64,000 bases of DNA from Primulina eburnea (Eukaryota; Streptophyta; Magnoliopsida; Lamiales; Gesneriaceae): assembly GCF_022965805.1 (NCBI RefSeq), contig NC_133103.1:26836329-26900328 (forward strand), written 5' to 3'. The notes beneath the pieces are model-generated. The model had not been told where the DNA came from, searched no databases, and saw nothing but the letters and a program-made list of their open reading frames with translations. Position 1 is the first letter of the stretch, and each line of letters starts with the position of its first letter. Shown piece after piece: positions 1 through 11,717 of the stretch. A program made the translations under genes and the position numbers.

Positions 1-1481
1 TTCATGGGGCATGGTATGAACCGTGGCTAAGGGCTTTAGGCCAACCAAGATCCACCCCGTTCCACCATACTCGAACAAACACATGCTGTCAAAATCAAAG
101 GGGCCGAGAAGGGGAGGGGCTGTTCTTGCGTTTGATTTAAGAACCGATGCACCATGGACCAATTGACCAAAAGGGCAACTTAGTCACGTCTTTGACATGC
201 TAGGGATGTGATCTAACCATGGATATAGGTCTCGGGGAAGCCATGGTCCGATCCATTCCCTTATGACAGCAACCTCAGATTTTGGAACACAAATGGACAC
301 AAATGGAGTTGCTGTCATTTTCGAATTTCCAGCAAGCATGGGGGCTGAAATAATGGACTAAAGTGATCCTAATCCATCATAGAACATGTCTAGATGTCGC
401 CTTGGGAGCCTGGAATCGAACCATCCACTTGAAACATCACAACAAGCGAAAACCGTGAAGCTGCCAAAGAATTCGAAAAAATCTGCATGTGATGTTTTTC
501 TGAAAATGCTGATGTATTTCGGTTTTTACAAGAAAGGATGATCATGAAACATAAAATATGATAGTATGACTTGATTGAAGAGTCAAGGAAGAATATATGC
601 ATGCCTGGTTTCGTTTTGAAAGAAAACGAACGAAACGACGACGACGCGGCGCAGAGGAGTGGTGCGATCTAGCTACCTTGTTTGCTACCGATTCTCCTTC
701 TTGTTTCTAGCTCTGAACCGCATGGTTTTATCACTGAAATGCTCTCTAATTTTCTGTCATAGGGAGGGGATGATAGTGGTTAAAAGAGTGAGGAGAATGG
801 TGCAAAATATAAGGGACAAATCAAGACTAAGTCTCCCTCATTTTGAATTTGAATTCTTGTTGGACATCAAATGATTTGTTGGGTGATTCTAGAATGTAGT
901 GACCGAACTCTCATGCTATATAGACTAGGATAATGGTCATGAATTAATTAATTAATTAAGGATGGTTAATAATTGAAAAGGCTTGCATGCTAAACTTTAA
1001 CAAAGAATGGGTCAAAGGGTGATGAGTTGGCAAGGAATTGTCTAGATACTAAGAGGGGTGGCCGAATTGCTCAATAAAAATGAAGGGAGGAATGTTGATT
1101 ATCTATTAAATTAATAACCCTTAAAAGCCTCACTAATCCTTTAATTAATTTAGTGAACTAACCCCTTAATTAAGGAACTTAAATGAATTTATTTCTTATT
1201 CACCTCAAGTAATTAAATTAAATCCTCAAACCTCTTTTCTAACTTAAATGAACTTACTTGCTAGCTAAAATAAATTCTGGAAATGTGTCTTGAATCTTAA
1301 ATTTTATCTCTAAACTCCAACTCCAGTTCGGCCTCACTGAAAAAACTGAAATGATAAAATCAAACTGCTGCATGAAATAATAAAATAATTAAATTTAAAT
1401 CCTCGTGCAATAAAAATCATTTTAAATTTAAATACTAGAATTATGCATGGTTTATACGTAGTCTAAGTTACGGGTTCTACA
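1..1481 (-). repeat. Element A 3' LTR (partial)
   Basis: Begins on the minus strand with TGTAGAACCCG at 1481, directly after a polypurine tract, and matches the right-hand copy at 9059-10539 apart from scattered substitutions and a (CGA)n length difference near 640/9690. The remaining part of the LTR is to the left of base 1. Short ORFs here are not conserved genes. Confidence 0.85.
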
Positions 1482-1495
1482 ATCCTTCCCCCCTT
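1482..1495 (-). other. Element A polypurine tract
   Basis: On the minus strand the sequence GGGGGGAAGGAT lies immediately before the LTR start, as expected for the plus-strand primer of reverse transcription. Confidence 0.8.
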
Positions 1496-1517
1496 AAAAG
1501 AAATTTCGTCCTCGAAA

Positions 1518-2864
1518 TTAAAACTCACCGAATGACTCGGGGTATCGATCTCTCATCTTCGGCTCAGACTCCCATGTAGCTTCCTCCTCTGAATGGTTGA
1601 GCCATTTGACTTTAACTCGCCTAACCAGCTTGTTCCGAAGCTTCTTCTCCTGCCTGTCTAAGATCTGCACTGGTCTCTCCTCATAAGATAGGTTCGGATT
1701 AAGCTGCAACGGATCGAAGTTCAGCATATGCGAAGGATTCGCCATATAATTTCTCAGCATAGAGACGTGAAAGACATTTTGTACTCCGGCCAGATTCGGC
1801 GGAAGAGCCACACAATAAGCTAGCGTCCCAACTCTGTCGAGGATATCGAACGGTCCAATGAATCTCGGACTGAGCTTCCCTTTCTTCCCAAATCTCATGA
1901 CACCCTCCATAGGTGCCACCTTCACAAAAACATGATCGCCCACTGCAAACTCTAAATCTCTCCTCCGCTGATCGGCATAACTCTTCAGTCGACTCTGAGC
2001 AGTCCTCATCCTATCACGAATCTTGACTACTACATCTGCAGCCTGCTGAATAATCTTTGGACCCAACTCTGCTCTCTCTCCTACTTCATCCCAATGAACA
2101 GGAGATCTACACTTGCGGCCATACAGTGCTTCATACGGAGCCTTACCAATAGAAGACTGGAAGCTGTTGTTATAGGTGAAATCAACCAATGGTAAGTGCG
2201 ACTCCCAACTCCCAGAGAAATCAATCACACAAGCACGGAGAAGATCCTCCAAAATCTGAATGACTCGCTCTGACTGCCCATCTGTCTGCGGATGGAAACC
2301 TGTGCTAAACAGCAACTTCGTACCCATAGTCGAATGCAAACTCTTCCAAAACGAGGAAGTGAATCTGGGATCTCTGTCAGATACGATAGAAACTGGAATG
2401 CCATGGAGTCGGACTATCTCCCGGATATACAACTCTGCATACTGAACCATGGTGAAATTCGTCTTAATAGGCAAGAAGAGCGCTGATTTGGTAAGACGAT
2501 CTACAATCACCCAGATAGCATTCGATCCTCTGGCTGACCTCGACAACCTGGTCACAAAATCCATGGTGACGTTCTCCCACTTCCACTCAGGAATGGGAAG
2601 AGGCTTGAGCAAACCTGCTGGTCTCTGATGCTCGGCCTTCACTAACTGGCAAGTCAGACACTCGGATACAAATCGCATGATGTCTTTCTTCATCCCTGGC
2701 CACCAATACAACGACTGCAGATCTTGGTACATCTTCGTACTCCCTGGATGAATAGAGTACGGGGACATGTGGGCCTCCGACAGAATATCTGTTCGAATAG
2801 AATCACTGCTAGGAACCCATATCCTATCTCGGTATCTCACAATACCGTCACTGACTGAATACAA
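1518..2864 (-). pseudogene. Element A integrase with chromodomain-like C-terminus (part of broken pol)
   Basis: An open stretch of 448 codons covers the integrase. The zinc-binding H2C2 region is near residues 30-75 (HPGSTKMY, CLTCQLVK). The DDE core follows, with Asp in VDRLTKSA, Asp in VSDRDPRF and Glu in GQSERV. A GPF/DILDRVG module and a C-terminal chromodomain-like segment (VKVKWLNHSEEEATWE) end the protein. The reading frame is the same as the upstream RNase H piece but is separated from it by stop codons at about 2910 and 2880, so a full polyprotein cannot be made from this copy. Family role: inserts the cDNA into the genome; the tail of this lineage is thought to steer insertion into heterochromatin. 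Confidence 0.85.
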
Positions 2865-2909
2865 GACTTGCCCTTGGCCTCATCTCTCTGCTTCTACTTT
2901 GCTAACTGC

Positions 2910-3691
2910 TCATCTGATGACAGAAGACTGAATGGTCAAGGTAGATAGACGGGGAACTCTACCTTGAGGATAAGTCTCAAGATCAAACCTCTGCATCTCA
3001 ATCTGAAAAGGTCTCGACACTGTCAAATGAGCCATCACTGCGACTTTTCTGCTCAATGCATCCGCAACTACATTAGCTTTACTCGGGTGGTAGCTAATGT
3101 CACAGTCATAATCCTTCACAAGCTCCGACCAACGCCTCTGACGCATGTTCAGCTCCTTCTGCGTAAAGAATTACTTGAGGCTCTTGTGGTCGGTAAAGAT
3201 CTGGCACCTCTCTCCATACAGATAATGCCTCCAAATCTTCAAGGCAAAAACTACTGCAGCCAACTCTAGATCATGGGTAGGTAGTTCTTCTCATGAGTCT
3301 TCAACTGTCTAGAAGCATATGCTATCACCTTCCCATGCTGCATCAATACTGCGCCAAGACCGAGCTTCAAAGCATCAGTATACAGAACAAACTCACCGGG
3401 CCCTGACAGCATGGCCAAAACTGGTGCTGAGATAAGAGCTTGCTTCAGAGTATCGAAGCTCTTCTGACACTCCTCGCTCCAAACAAACTTCACATTCTTC
3501 TTGGTCAGTGCTGTGAGTGGAACTGCAATCGAAGAGAATCCCTTAATGAACTTCCGATAATATCCTGCCAAGCCAAGAAAACTGCGGATCTCTGCTGCAT
3601 TCTGCGGCACAACCCAATCTCTGACTGCTGCAACTTTTGCTGGGTCTACCTCAATACCACTGCTGGAAACAATGTGGCCTAAGAACGCCAA
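2910..3691 (-). pseudogene. Element A RNase H region of pol (broken)
   Basis: Two open pieces, 3266-3691 and 2910-3146, encode the RT connection ([16 protein letters not shown]) and RNase [17 protein letters not shown] carries the first catalytic Asp, and [24 protein letters not shown] closes the domain. Compared with the paralogous segments in D and I, there is a one-base loss near 3280 that shifts the frame and a further stop near 3170. The RT half on its right ends in an in-frame TAG at about 3692. Confidence 0.8.
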
Positions 3692-3694
3692 CTT

Positions 3695-4869
3695 CTATAA
3701 CAAGAATTCGCATTTACTGAACTTTGCGAATAATTTATGTTTCTGCAATGTCTGCAACACTGTGGTCAGATGCCTGCTGTGCTCCTCCCGACTCTTCGAG
3801 TAGACGAGAATGTCATCTATGAACACTATCACAAACTGGTCGAGGTATGGCTGAAATATGCGATTCATGAGATCCATGAAGATCGCTGGCGCATTCGTCA
3901 AACCGAACGACATCACAAGGAATTCGTAGTGGCCATAACGAGTCCTGAAAGCTGTCTTCGACACATCAACATCTCTCACCCTCAACTGGTGATAACCGGA
4001 ACGCAGATCTATCTTGGAGAAAATCGAAGCTCCCTGCAACTGGTCAAACAGATCCTCAATCCTCGGAAGTGGGTATTTATTCTTCACTGTAACCATGTTC
4101 AACTCTCGATAGTCAATACAAAGTCTCATAGAGCCATCCTTCTTCTTAACAAACAAGACTGGCGCGCCCCAAGGTGAGAAGCTAGGGTGAATGAACTCTT
4201 TGTCCAGAAGTTCCTGTATCTGCTTCTTAAGCTCTGCCATCTCTATCGGTGCAAGTCGGTACGGCGCTTTTGAGATCGGAGCCGTACCTGGCATAAGCTC
4301 GATGGAAAACTCCACCTCTCTCTCAGGTGGCATACCAAAGACGTCCTCCGGAAAAACGTCTAAGAAGTCTCTAACAATCGGAACATCTGAGGCTGACTGA
4401 CTGGGCGCCTCGGGGACGGATACAAAAGTGGCTAAAAATGCCCGACACCCTCTATGCATGAGCTTCCTAGCCTGTACATAAGGAATAATACGCGGTAAAG
4501 GAAAGTACCTGTCCGGCTCGAATAAGAACTGAGTCATTCCAGGCGGTCGGACTAGAACTGATCTCCGCTGGAAGTCAATCAAAACTTTGTTCCGCAGTAG
4601 CCAATCCATCCCTAGAATGATGTCAAACTCTGGCATCGGCAACACTATAAGATCCGCATAGACAAGATTGCCATGGAGCTCAAGATCTATGTCTCGTATC
4701 ACATTGGTGGCTGTCATCTCTTCGCCTGAAGGCAACACTACTGAATAGGCTATATCTAGCCCGATGGTCTTGACTTTGAGGAAATTGGCAAAGACCTCCG
4801 AAATAAATGAGTGGGTAGCCCCTGAATCTATCAGGGCTTTGGTAGCTGAGCCAGCTATGAAAATTCTCC
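3695..4869 (-). pseudogene. Element A protease and reverse transcriptase (second exon of gag-pol)
   Basis: Reading starts at 4869, the first base after a splice acceptor, and is open to 3695. It encodes a retropepsin with the DSGATHSF active site near residue 15, then [15 protein letters not shown], then RT with [11 protein letters not shown] (motif A), [12 protein letters not shown] (motif B) and [12 protein letters not shown] (FIDD catalytic motif C). A TAG just after KFSKCEFLL separates it from the RNase H piece in the same frame. There is no natural ATG near its left boundary, which fits it being a downstream exon rather than a separate gene. Confidence 0.82.
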
Positions 4870-5071
4870 CTGAAAGTTCGGAACACTAAGCTGAACCCAA
4901 ATACTCACAAGAGCTAAGCTTATAGGCATGTAAAGGTCACAATTCTTCTATCTTAATCCCACAAATAATACTGAGTAGAACATGCAATCCTATCGCAATT
5001 CTAAGTTCAAAATCTAAATCCCGATTCCCAAAACATTGGTATGCAAATGTAAACTTAAAGCTGTAGAGTAC
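4870..5071 (-). other. Probable spliceosomal intron between gag and protease of element A
   Basis: A 202-base AT-rich segment interrupts the polyprotein. On the minus strand it begins ACAG|GTACTC and ends CTTTCAG|GGAG. Removing it joins gag residues DTMLMTG to RIFIAG in frame at phase 1, directly before the DSGATHSF protease motif. That matches the continuous reading in intron-less relatives such as D (ITGMFLISG). The segment has stops in the gag frame. The same position and phase are seen in element G. Confidence 0.7.
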
Positions 5072-5876
5072 CTGTCATCAACATGGTATCGGGGTTCGTC
5101 TCCACAGCATGGAGAGCGAAAACTCTGCCTTGGGTAGGAAGATTCTTCCGGGGGATGTCCCGCTGATCCTGCTCTGCAGTCAAGGCTTTAGAGACAACGA
5201 TCTCATAAGAAGTAGGGTCAGACACCCTAATATCACGGTGCAAGATCGGCCGTAGACCCACCAAGAAATGCATCAACTTAGCTCTGGCATCATTCGCGAT
5301 CAAGGGTACAAAATGACAACCCCTCTCAAACTTACGGATGAACTCCATAACAGTCGAATCTCCCTGTCTCAGGCTCATGAACTCAGTGGTCAACCTGGTG
5401 CGCACCTCCTCCGTAAAATATTTGGAGTAGAACACCTCTGTGAAGCGCACCCAAGACAGTGTAGCCAAGTCAAGGGCTACTGAAGCTCCTTCCCACCATA
5501 AGCGGGCGTCTCCTACGAAAAGATAAGAGGCACAACGAACTCGATCTGCATCCCCAAGCTCCATGAAATCAAAGATAACCTCGAGGGACTTGATCCAGCT
5601 CTCGGCAATCATGGGGTCCGACGTCCCTGAAAACTCCTTTGGACGCATCTTCATGAATCTCTCGTAAACAGCCTCGGGTCCTGTCGGCCTGGTCACCACC
5701 GCATTGTTCCCCGCAAACTGTGCGAAGAACTGAGTCATCCAAGCCAGCATCTGGGCATTCATGTCTGGTGGAGGCGGTGGTGGAGGTGGTAGGTCTCTCT
5801 CTTGCCTTCGCTCCTCCCTGTCCTCTTGGCGAGGCTCCTCATCTCTAGTGCGCTCTAGAATGCGCCTAGGGGGCAT
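5072..5876 (-). CDS. Element A gag (first exon of gag-pol)
   Basis: Starts at MPPRR, 227 bases inside the primer site; a few upstream in-frame codons exist but this start is shared with the I family. Residues about 60-230 form the Ty3-type retrotrans_gag domain (ESWIKSLEVIFDFMEL, ARLWWEGA, WVRFTEVFYSKYF). A proline run (eight Pro) lies near residue 32. The usual CCHC zinc knuckle is missing: QDQRDIPRKN runs straight into LPTQGRVFAL, so a stretch of roughly 80-100 codons seems deleted. The exon ends at a GT donor. Role: capsid of the virus-like particle, probably impaired in RNA packaging here. Confidence 0.75.
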
Positions 5877-6102
5877 ACTGTTCCACACATAACCCATACA
5901 TAACTAACATGCATAATTCCATCATTAATTTAAATTTAAATACTGAGCAATAAAAATCTGGGCGTAAAATATCTCATGAAATCATGCTGTTGAAAATAAT
6001 TCATGCTTTAAATAAAATGCGCAAATGTAAATTTACAGACCGAAGAAGTGACTTCATGAGCTTCTCGCGGTCAGTAGTAGTGCAACCCTATACAGAACCA
6101 CC
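5877..6102 (-). other. Element A untranslated leader
   Basis: AT-rich stretch between primer site and gag ATG with no ORF. A homologous leader occurs in B at about 11510-11703, showing that A and B are related. Confidence 0.6.
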
Positions 6103-6114
6103 GCTCTAATACCA
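6103..6114 (-). other. Element A primer binding site
   Basis: Minus-strand TGGTATTAGAGC, one mismatch from the standard tRNA-iMet site TGGTATCAGAGC, immediately inside the LTR end. Confidence 0.8.
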
Positions 6115-6679
6115 TCTATAAAGGCCTCAAAATCCTTACTTTGAAACTTTACGGGAAATTTAAAATTTTCCTTTTAAAATAAATGGAGTGCCTCATTCAT
6201 ACCAAAAATTGATAAAATGTTTAACGTTCAAAATAGCAGCGGAAGAAATTAATACTTGCCAATAATAACAAATTAAAGTATTCAACAACTGATAAAATAT
6301 TTGAGCATCAAAAATAAAATGGCAAGTGCTGAAACTGAGGTCCTCGGGTGCCACTATAGCCGACCCAAGCTAGCTCACTGGTCCCCGCCCTCAATCCCGA
6401 CATCATCAGTACCTACAACAATCAAGTCTAGTGAGTCTAAAGACTCAACATGCATATATCGTAAATAACGAATAAATAAATAATAAAATTTTGCATGGGA
6501 GTAAAAATATCATGTCATAATGCATATCGTAAAAACTGTCGTGTCAAGACTAATTATAATACGTGCATGGCTGAACTGAAAATCTTAGTGAAACTGTTTG
6601 CTCCTTAGAGCCCTGTACTGAAATAGCTTGTAATAATTTTCTGGTGGGATTATGGTCTACGGAAGTGGTCCCTGAACTG

Positions 6680-6819
6680 AACTGAACTGAGCTGACCGAT
6701 ACTGGGGACCGGACCAATACTGGGGATCGGATTTGCGTCTAATAAGACTACTGCCACAGTACTGGGTGAAACAACTGAATTGACCGGTAACTGGTGACCG
6801 GGCCGATACTGGGGACCGG
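6680..6819. repeat. Minisatellite in A LTR, unit about 18-20 bp (CCGATACTGGGGACCGG)
   Basis: Four to five imperfect units containing ACTGGGGACCGG or AACTGGTGACCGG. A shorter version is present in the B LTR at about 12260-12395. Solo LTR S inserted into the last unit. Confidence 0.65.
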
Positions 6820-7759
6820 TGTTGCGTGTTTTCACTACCGCAAGTATACGGTGTCAAGTTTTAGTACTGGTTAGAATAGAGATATCGATCCCACGAAGAG
6901 TAAATATTTAAAATTGTATATTAATTACCATAATTGACATAGCTCAACTTTATTTAAACAGATCAAATAGTTGGTTTCTAATCAATTCAAATAAAATAAC
7001 AACTCCTGTAATTTTAGCACGCAGCAGAAAATTCACTGAGGAAATACATCTAGAGATATGATTTCATGGAGTCTCCCCTATGCTAAATTAACATTGACTA
7101 ACATTTAATTAAATTTGCACCATGTGTATTAACCAAGAACTCACAATATTTTCTATTCCCTCTGTCGAGCGATAAATAGAAATGTACTACCTATTACTGA
7201 TTTTAATATGTCTATTCAAAATCACGTAACACGTACTAAATGTAAAAAAGGTTCTTTTATGGATTCGTCAGAGTTATACGTCTTTTGCACGTTATAAGTA
7301 TCTAACGATGTGATTTCTTCTGTCCTAATTTCAATCCCCTCTGTCGAGTGTTAGATTTCAATTATGTAATCAATCGAATTATGGCCAGTAATTCAAAAGC
7401 ATTAAAAACAAGAAATCACAAATAAACACGATGAAATAATTCAATGAAAATTCAAATCGTCATTCACATAGGTTCAACCACGACTACATAAATCTCTAGA
7501 AAATAAAATTAGTTCATGCTCGAATTTAAATCACCACAAAACCTGTTTGTAATCATTAAAAACGTAAAAGTAAGAAACCGAATTAATAACGTGTTGGCGA
7601 GAGATGAAAGTGCTTCTCCGTGTCCGGATTCAACGTCTTCTATCTCCGTTCTTCGCGTCCCGTGCTCCGTGTGCTCTCACTTTTTCTCCTTTCTTTCGAG
7701 TGGTGAGACGGCTGTGTGTAAGATATTTTCGGACCCCCCTCAGATTCAACGCCAAAACC

Positions 7760-7768
7760 TATTTAAAT
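7760..7768 (-). promoter_or_regulatory. TATA-like box of solo LTR S
   Basis: Minus-strand TTTAAATAGG lies about 15 bases downstream of the GC-palindrome block in the transcription direction, in otherwise GC-rich surroundings. Confidence 0.4.
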
Positions 7769-7782
7769 CTGGAACTCACGTT

Positions 7783-7994
7783 GCGCGCATATGCGCGCCA
7801 TATGCGGCGCATATGCGCGCTGCTCTCTGGATGTCGCCTGTTGACACTCGCGCATATGCGCGGCTTGAGTGGCGCAGATGCGCGAGTCTCATTGCATGGG
7901 TCGCGCATGTGCGCGGCGTTGGGGGCGCATGTGCGCCGTTCTTTCTGCCAGTTGCGCGCATGTGCGCGGGAATAAGTCGCGCATATGCGCGGGG
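7783..7994. repeat. Array of CGCGCATATGCGCG palindromes in solo LTR S
   Basis: About nine perfect or near-perfect copies of the self-complementary 14-mer CGCGCATATGCGCG (variants with CATGTG or CAGATG in the centre), irregularly spaced. The block is far richer in CpG than its surroundings. It produces spurious Arg/Ala/Met-rich ORFs on both strands. A like array is in the unrelated H LTR. Confidence 0.85.
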
Positions 7995-10539
7995 CTTACT
8001 GCATTCCACTCTTCGGGGCATTGCTCACACTTCTTCTCCTAGGCGCCATTTTAGCTCGTTTTCACGCACGTGTTGTATCCGCACCTAGATTCCTGCAATC
8101 ACACCAAAAAAACAACAAAAGTGCGTAATTCCGCTCAAAAAGACTAACAATCTATATGAAATATAGGAATAATGTAAGTGCACAAAATGCACTTATCAAC
8201 CGGACTTAAGCATGATAGTAAAGTGACCACAAGCAATATCGCATAAATATCAAAATTTGTATTTTATGCACGTAATATAATGAAATAACTGAAATAAATA
8301 TCCTGTAACCATTTATTGATTGGATTGGATTGGATCGCTCCCAGGCTCTCTGCAACCTAATATGCCATGGAAAATATGCAATAGATTTATGGGACCAAAC
8401 CATGCAATAACCTTCAAAAATGTGACAATTACGCCTACCGACTTCGTATTTAATCATGACTCCGAACCAACCCAAACCAACACCGAACCATCATGTATTC
8501 ATGATTAAAATACGCCTAAAATGATAAAATAATGCTCCTAAAATGTTGAGGGCCGAAATCTAGGTGAATGGAGGCCAAAACATGAAACGCTCTTTCGAGA
8601 GTCAATTTGGCACATCTCACCGTAAATTCTCGTACGACCTCAAAAATGATCCGAATGACCAACGGTCAAAAACATGACCTTCCCAACTCAATGAGGCACT
8701 GTTCAGTCCAAGGCCATAGGGCTAAAAGCCAACCGAGAACTCGAACGAGCCACTGAACCGTCACAGCAAGTTGTTGTCCAAAAATACAGCAGCTGTGCTT
8801 GGTTTGCTTGCGTCGTTTGCGAGGCTAATGGCCATTGGGGCTTGAACCACCGACCAAAACCTCTTAACAACATCCCAAGGAATGATTCGAACCATGGCTA
8901 AGGGCTTTATACCAGCCAAAATTCGAAATATTCCAGCAACAATCGAAAAGATTCACCCGAGAGCACCTTGGCGCGCGTGAGGGGTGTTTTGCTTCGCTTG
9001 CTGTCTCGACTCGTTCCAGTGGCCATTTGATTGGCCATGGCACGACCTAGACTTCATGGAGCACGGTGTGAACCGTGGCTAAGGGCTTTAGGCCAACCAA
9101 GATCCACCCCGTTCCACCATACTCGAACAAACACATGCTGTCAAAATCAAAGGGGCCGAGAAGGGGAGGGGCTATTCTTGCGTTTGATTTAAAAACCGAT
9201 GCACCATGGACCAAGTGACCAAAAGGGTGACTTAGTCACGTCTTAGACATGCTAGGGATGTGATCTAACCATGGGTATAGGTCCCGGGGCAGCCATGATC
9301 CGATCCATTCCCTTATGACAGCAACCTCAGATTTTCGAACACAAATGGACACAAATGGAGTTGCTGTCATTTTCGAATTTTCAGCAAGCATGGGGTCTGA
9401 AATAATGGACTAAAGTGATCCTAATCCATCCTAGAACATGTCTAGATGTCGCCTTGGGAGTCTGGAATCGAACCATCCACCTGAAACATCACAACAAGCG
9501 GAAACCGTGAAGCTGCCAAAGAATTCGAAAAAATCTGCATGTGATGTTTTTCTGAAAATGCTGATGTATTTCGGTTTTTACATGAAAGGATGATCATGAA
9601 ACATAAAAATATGATAATATGAATTGATTGAAGAGTCAAGGAAGAATATATGCATGCCTGGTTTCGTTTTGAAAGAAAACAAACGAAACGACGACGACGA
9701 CGACGCGGCGCAGAGGAGTGGTGCGATCTAGCTACCTTGTTTGCTACCGATTCTCCTTCTTGTTTCTAGCTCTGAACCGCACGGTTTTATCACTGAAATG
9801 CTCTCTAATTTTCTGTCATAGGGAGGGGATGATAGTGGTTAAAAGAGTGAGGAGAATGGTACAAAATATAAGGGACAAATCAAGACCAAGTCTCCCTCAT
9901 TTTGAATTTGAATTCTTGTTGGACATCAAATGATTTGTTGGGTGATTCTAGAATGTATTGACCTAACCCTCATGCTATCTAGACTAGGATAATGGTTATG
10001 AATTAATTAATTAATTAAGGATGGTTAATAATTGAAAAGGCTTGCATGCTAAAATTTAACAAAGAATGGGTCAAAGGGTGATGAGTTGGCAAGAAATTGT
10101 CTAGATACTAAGAGAGGTGGCCGAATTCCTCAATAAAAATGAAATGAGGAATGTTGATTATCTTGTAAATTAATAACCCTTAAAAGCATCACTAATCCTT
10201 TAATTAATTTAGTGAACTAACCCCTTAATTAAGGAACTTAAATGAATTTATTTCCTATTCACCTCAAGTAATTAAATTAAATCCTCAAACCTCCTTTCTA
10301 ACTTAAATGAACTTACTTGCTAGGTAAAATAAATTCTGGAAATGTTTCTTGAATCTTAAATTTATCTCTAAACTCCAACTCCAGTCCGGCCTCACTGAAA
10401 TAACTGAAATGATAAAATCAAACTGCTGCATGAAATAATAAAATAATTAAATTTAAATACTCATGCAATAAAAATCATTTTAAATTTAAATACTAGAATT
10501 ATTCATGGCTTATACGTAGAATAAGTTACGGGTTCTACA

Positions 10540-11703
10540 TTCTATATTTCCTTCGAGACTAAATAACCGAAAATTCTTCCTACCATTTAAACAGTTCAAT
10601 TCTCACTTACTACTAAATAAATTCTCAAATCTCTTGAAATTGTAAAATTAATTCTTACTTTCCTCGAATATCGTCCAATTTTTTTTCCTAAATCTCGAAA
10701 AATCCACAATTACCCATGAGTCCTCAGTATTCCCAATTTCATTTAATAGATTTCCCGCATCATAAGGTTCAATAGCCTTAAGTTTATTAAACCCAAAATT
10801 AATTCCCATAACACGTCTTACATTTCTATAAATACTTAAAATCTCAAGTGTTCCTCAAAAGTTCGCATTTAATCCTTAAAATTTTGAAAATTGCAATCTG
10901 ACCCTTACAGTTCTCCAAATTCACATTTTGGCCCTACAACTCTTCGAAATTTGCATCATTTTCCCCATAAAATTTTCCATCTTTACCTCATTAAACTTTT
11001 AGATTCTCGAACTCGAAATTCAATCCCAAAATTTGGTAAATTCGAAAATAGTCCCTTAGAATTTTATTTTTGAACCTAGGTCCTCAAATCATTGGTTATT
11101 ACAATTAGGTCCTTAAAATTCTCAATTCCTGCAATTCAATCCTTAAATCCAACTATGTAGAGCATGCATCATAAATAAATTCTCATAATTAATTTTACAT
11201 TTCCATAGATACTTAAAATCCTCAAATTGTACATTTATAATCCTAAGATTGTCGTAGTATTCGAATCGCTATTGCTTATATGAAATCCTCAAAAATGTAC
11301 TCGACTAACAACCAAGAACCATTAATAATTTTTTAGAAATTCTACAAGTCTCAAAAGCATTCATAATTTTCAAGATTAACTTATAACCCATAAGGAGGAC
11401 ATCAGTATTACTGACCAAAAATTAATATAGTCAAATCAATTTAAACTTCTCCTAAAGCCCAATATTCGGATTCTTAGACAGTTCCAATTCCAAACGTAAC
11501 CAACATGCATAATTACATTATTTCTTTAAATTTAAATAAATACTGCATAACTAAAATCTGAACGTAAAAGATTTCAAGAAAACCTGCTGTTAAAATATTT
11601 CATGCTTTGAATAAAATGCGTAAATATAAAACTTACAGACCGAAGACGCGACTTAATGAGCTTCTCGTGGTCAGTAGTAGTACAACCTTTTACAAGAACA
11701 TAG
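10540..11703 (-). mobile_element. Element B internal region (remnant, no gag seen)
   Basis: Lies between the left-hand A insertion and B's primer site. The first 200 bases inside the primer site match A's leader, but where A has gag B has AT-rich non-coding sequence with no long ORF on either strand. This suggests a non-autonomous (LARD-like) relative of A. The rest of B is beyond the left window edge. Confidence 0.55.
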
Positions 11704-11715
11704 GCTCTGATACCA
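11704..11715 (-). other. Element B primer binding site
   Basis: Minus-strand TGGTATCAGAGC, an exact match to the common plant tRNA-iMet primer site, next to the inner end of the B LTR. Confidence 0.85.
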
Positions 11716-11717
11716 GC

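Larger units (their letters stand above)
6820..8198 (-). mobile_element. Solo LTR S with target-site duplication ACCGG
   Basis: A 1379-base block starting TGTTGCGTG and ending CTTATCA on the plus strand, flanked by ACCGG at 6815-6819 and at 8199-8203. Flanking A sequence is continuous across it when compared with B. No coding region or second LTR is present, so it is a solo LTR left by LTR-LTR recombination. The minus-strand reading begins TGATAAGTGC and has an AT-rich TATA-like TTTAAATAGG near 7760, so transcription probably ran right to left. Confidence 0.85.
1..10539 (-). mobile_element. Element A: Ty3/Gypsy chromovirus-type retrotransposon, right to left, 3' LTR cut by window edge
   Basis: Read on the minus strand the order is 5' LTR, Met-type primer site, gag, intron, protease, RT, RNase H, integrase with chromodomain-like tail, polypurine tract, 3' LTR. 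The first 1481 bases match 9059-10539 closely, which identifies the LTR pair; about 1.5 kb of the 3' LTR lies outside the window. Protease before RT and integrase last is the Ty3/Gypsy order. The coding region carries several stops and at least one frameshift, so this copy is defective. Its 5' LTR contains solo LTR S. A itself sits inside element B, whose sequence resumes at 10540. Confidence 0.85.
6117..10539 (-). repeat. Element A 5' LTR (about 3.04 kb, split by solo LTR S)
   Basis: Runs on the minus strand from TGTAGAACCCG at 10539 to the primer site. Without the 1.38-kb insertion at 6820-8198 and its duplicated ACCGG, its length is about 3.04 kb, the same as the related B LTR. It contains a GACCGG-type minisatellite near the left end and no coding sequence. 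LTRs of B and F share its start (TGTAGARCCCGTAA) and many internal blocks. Confidence 0.8.
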
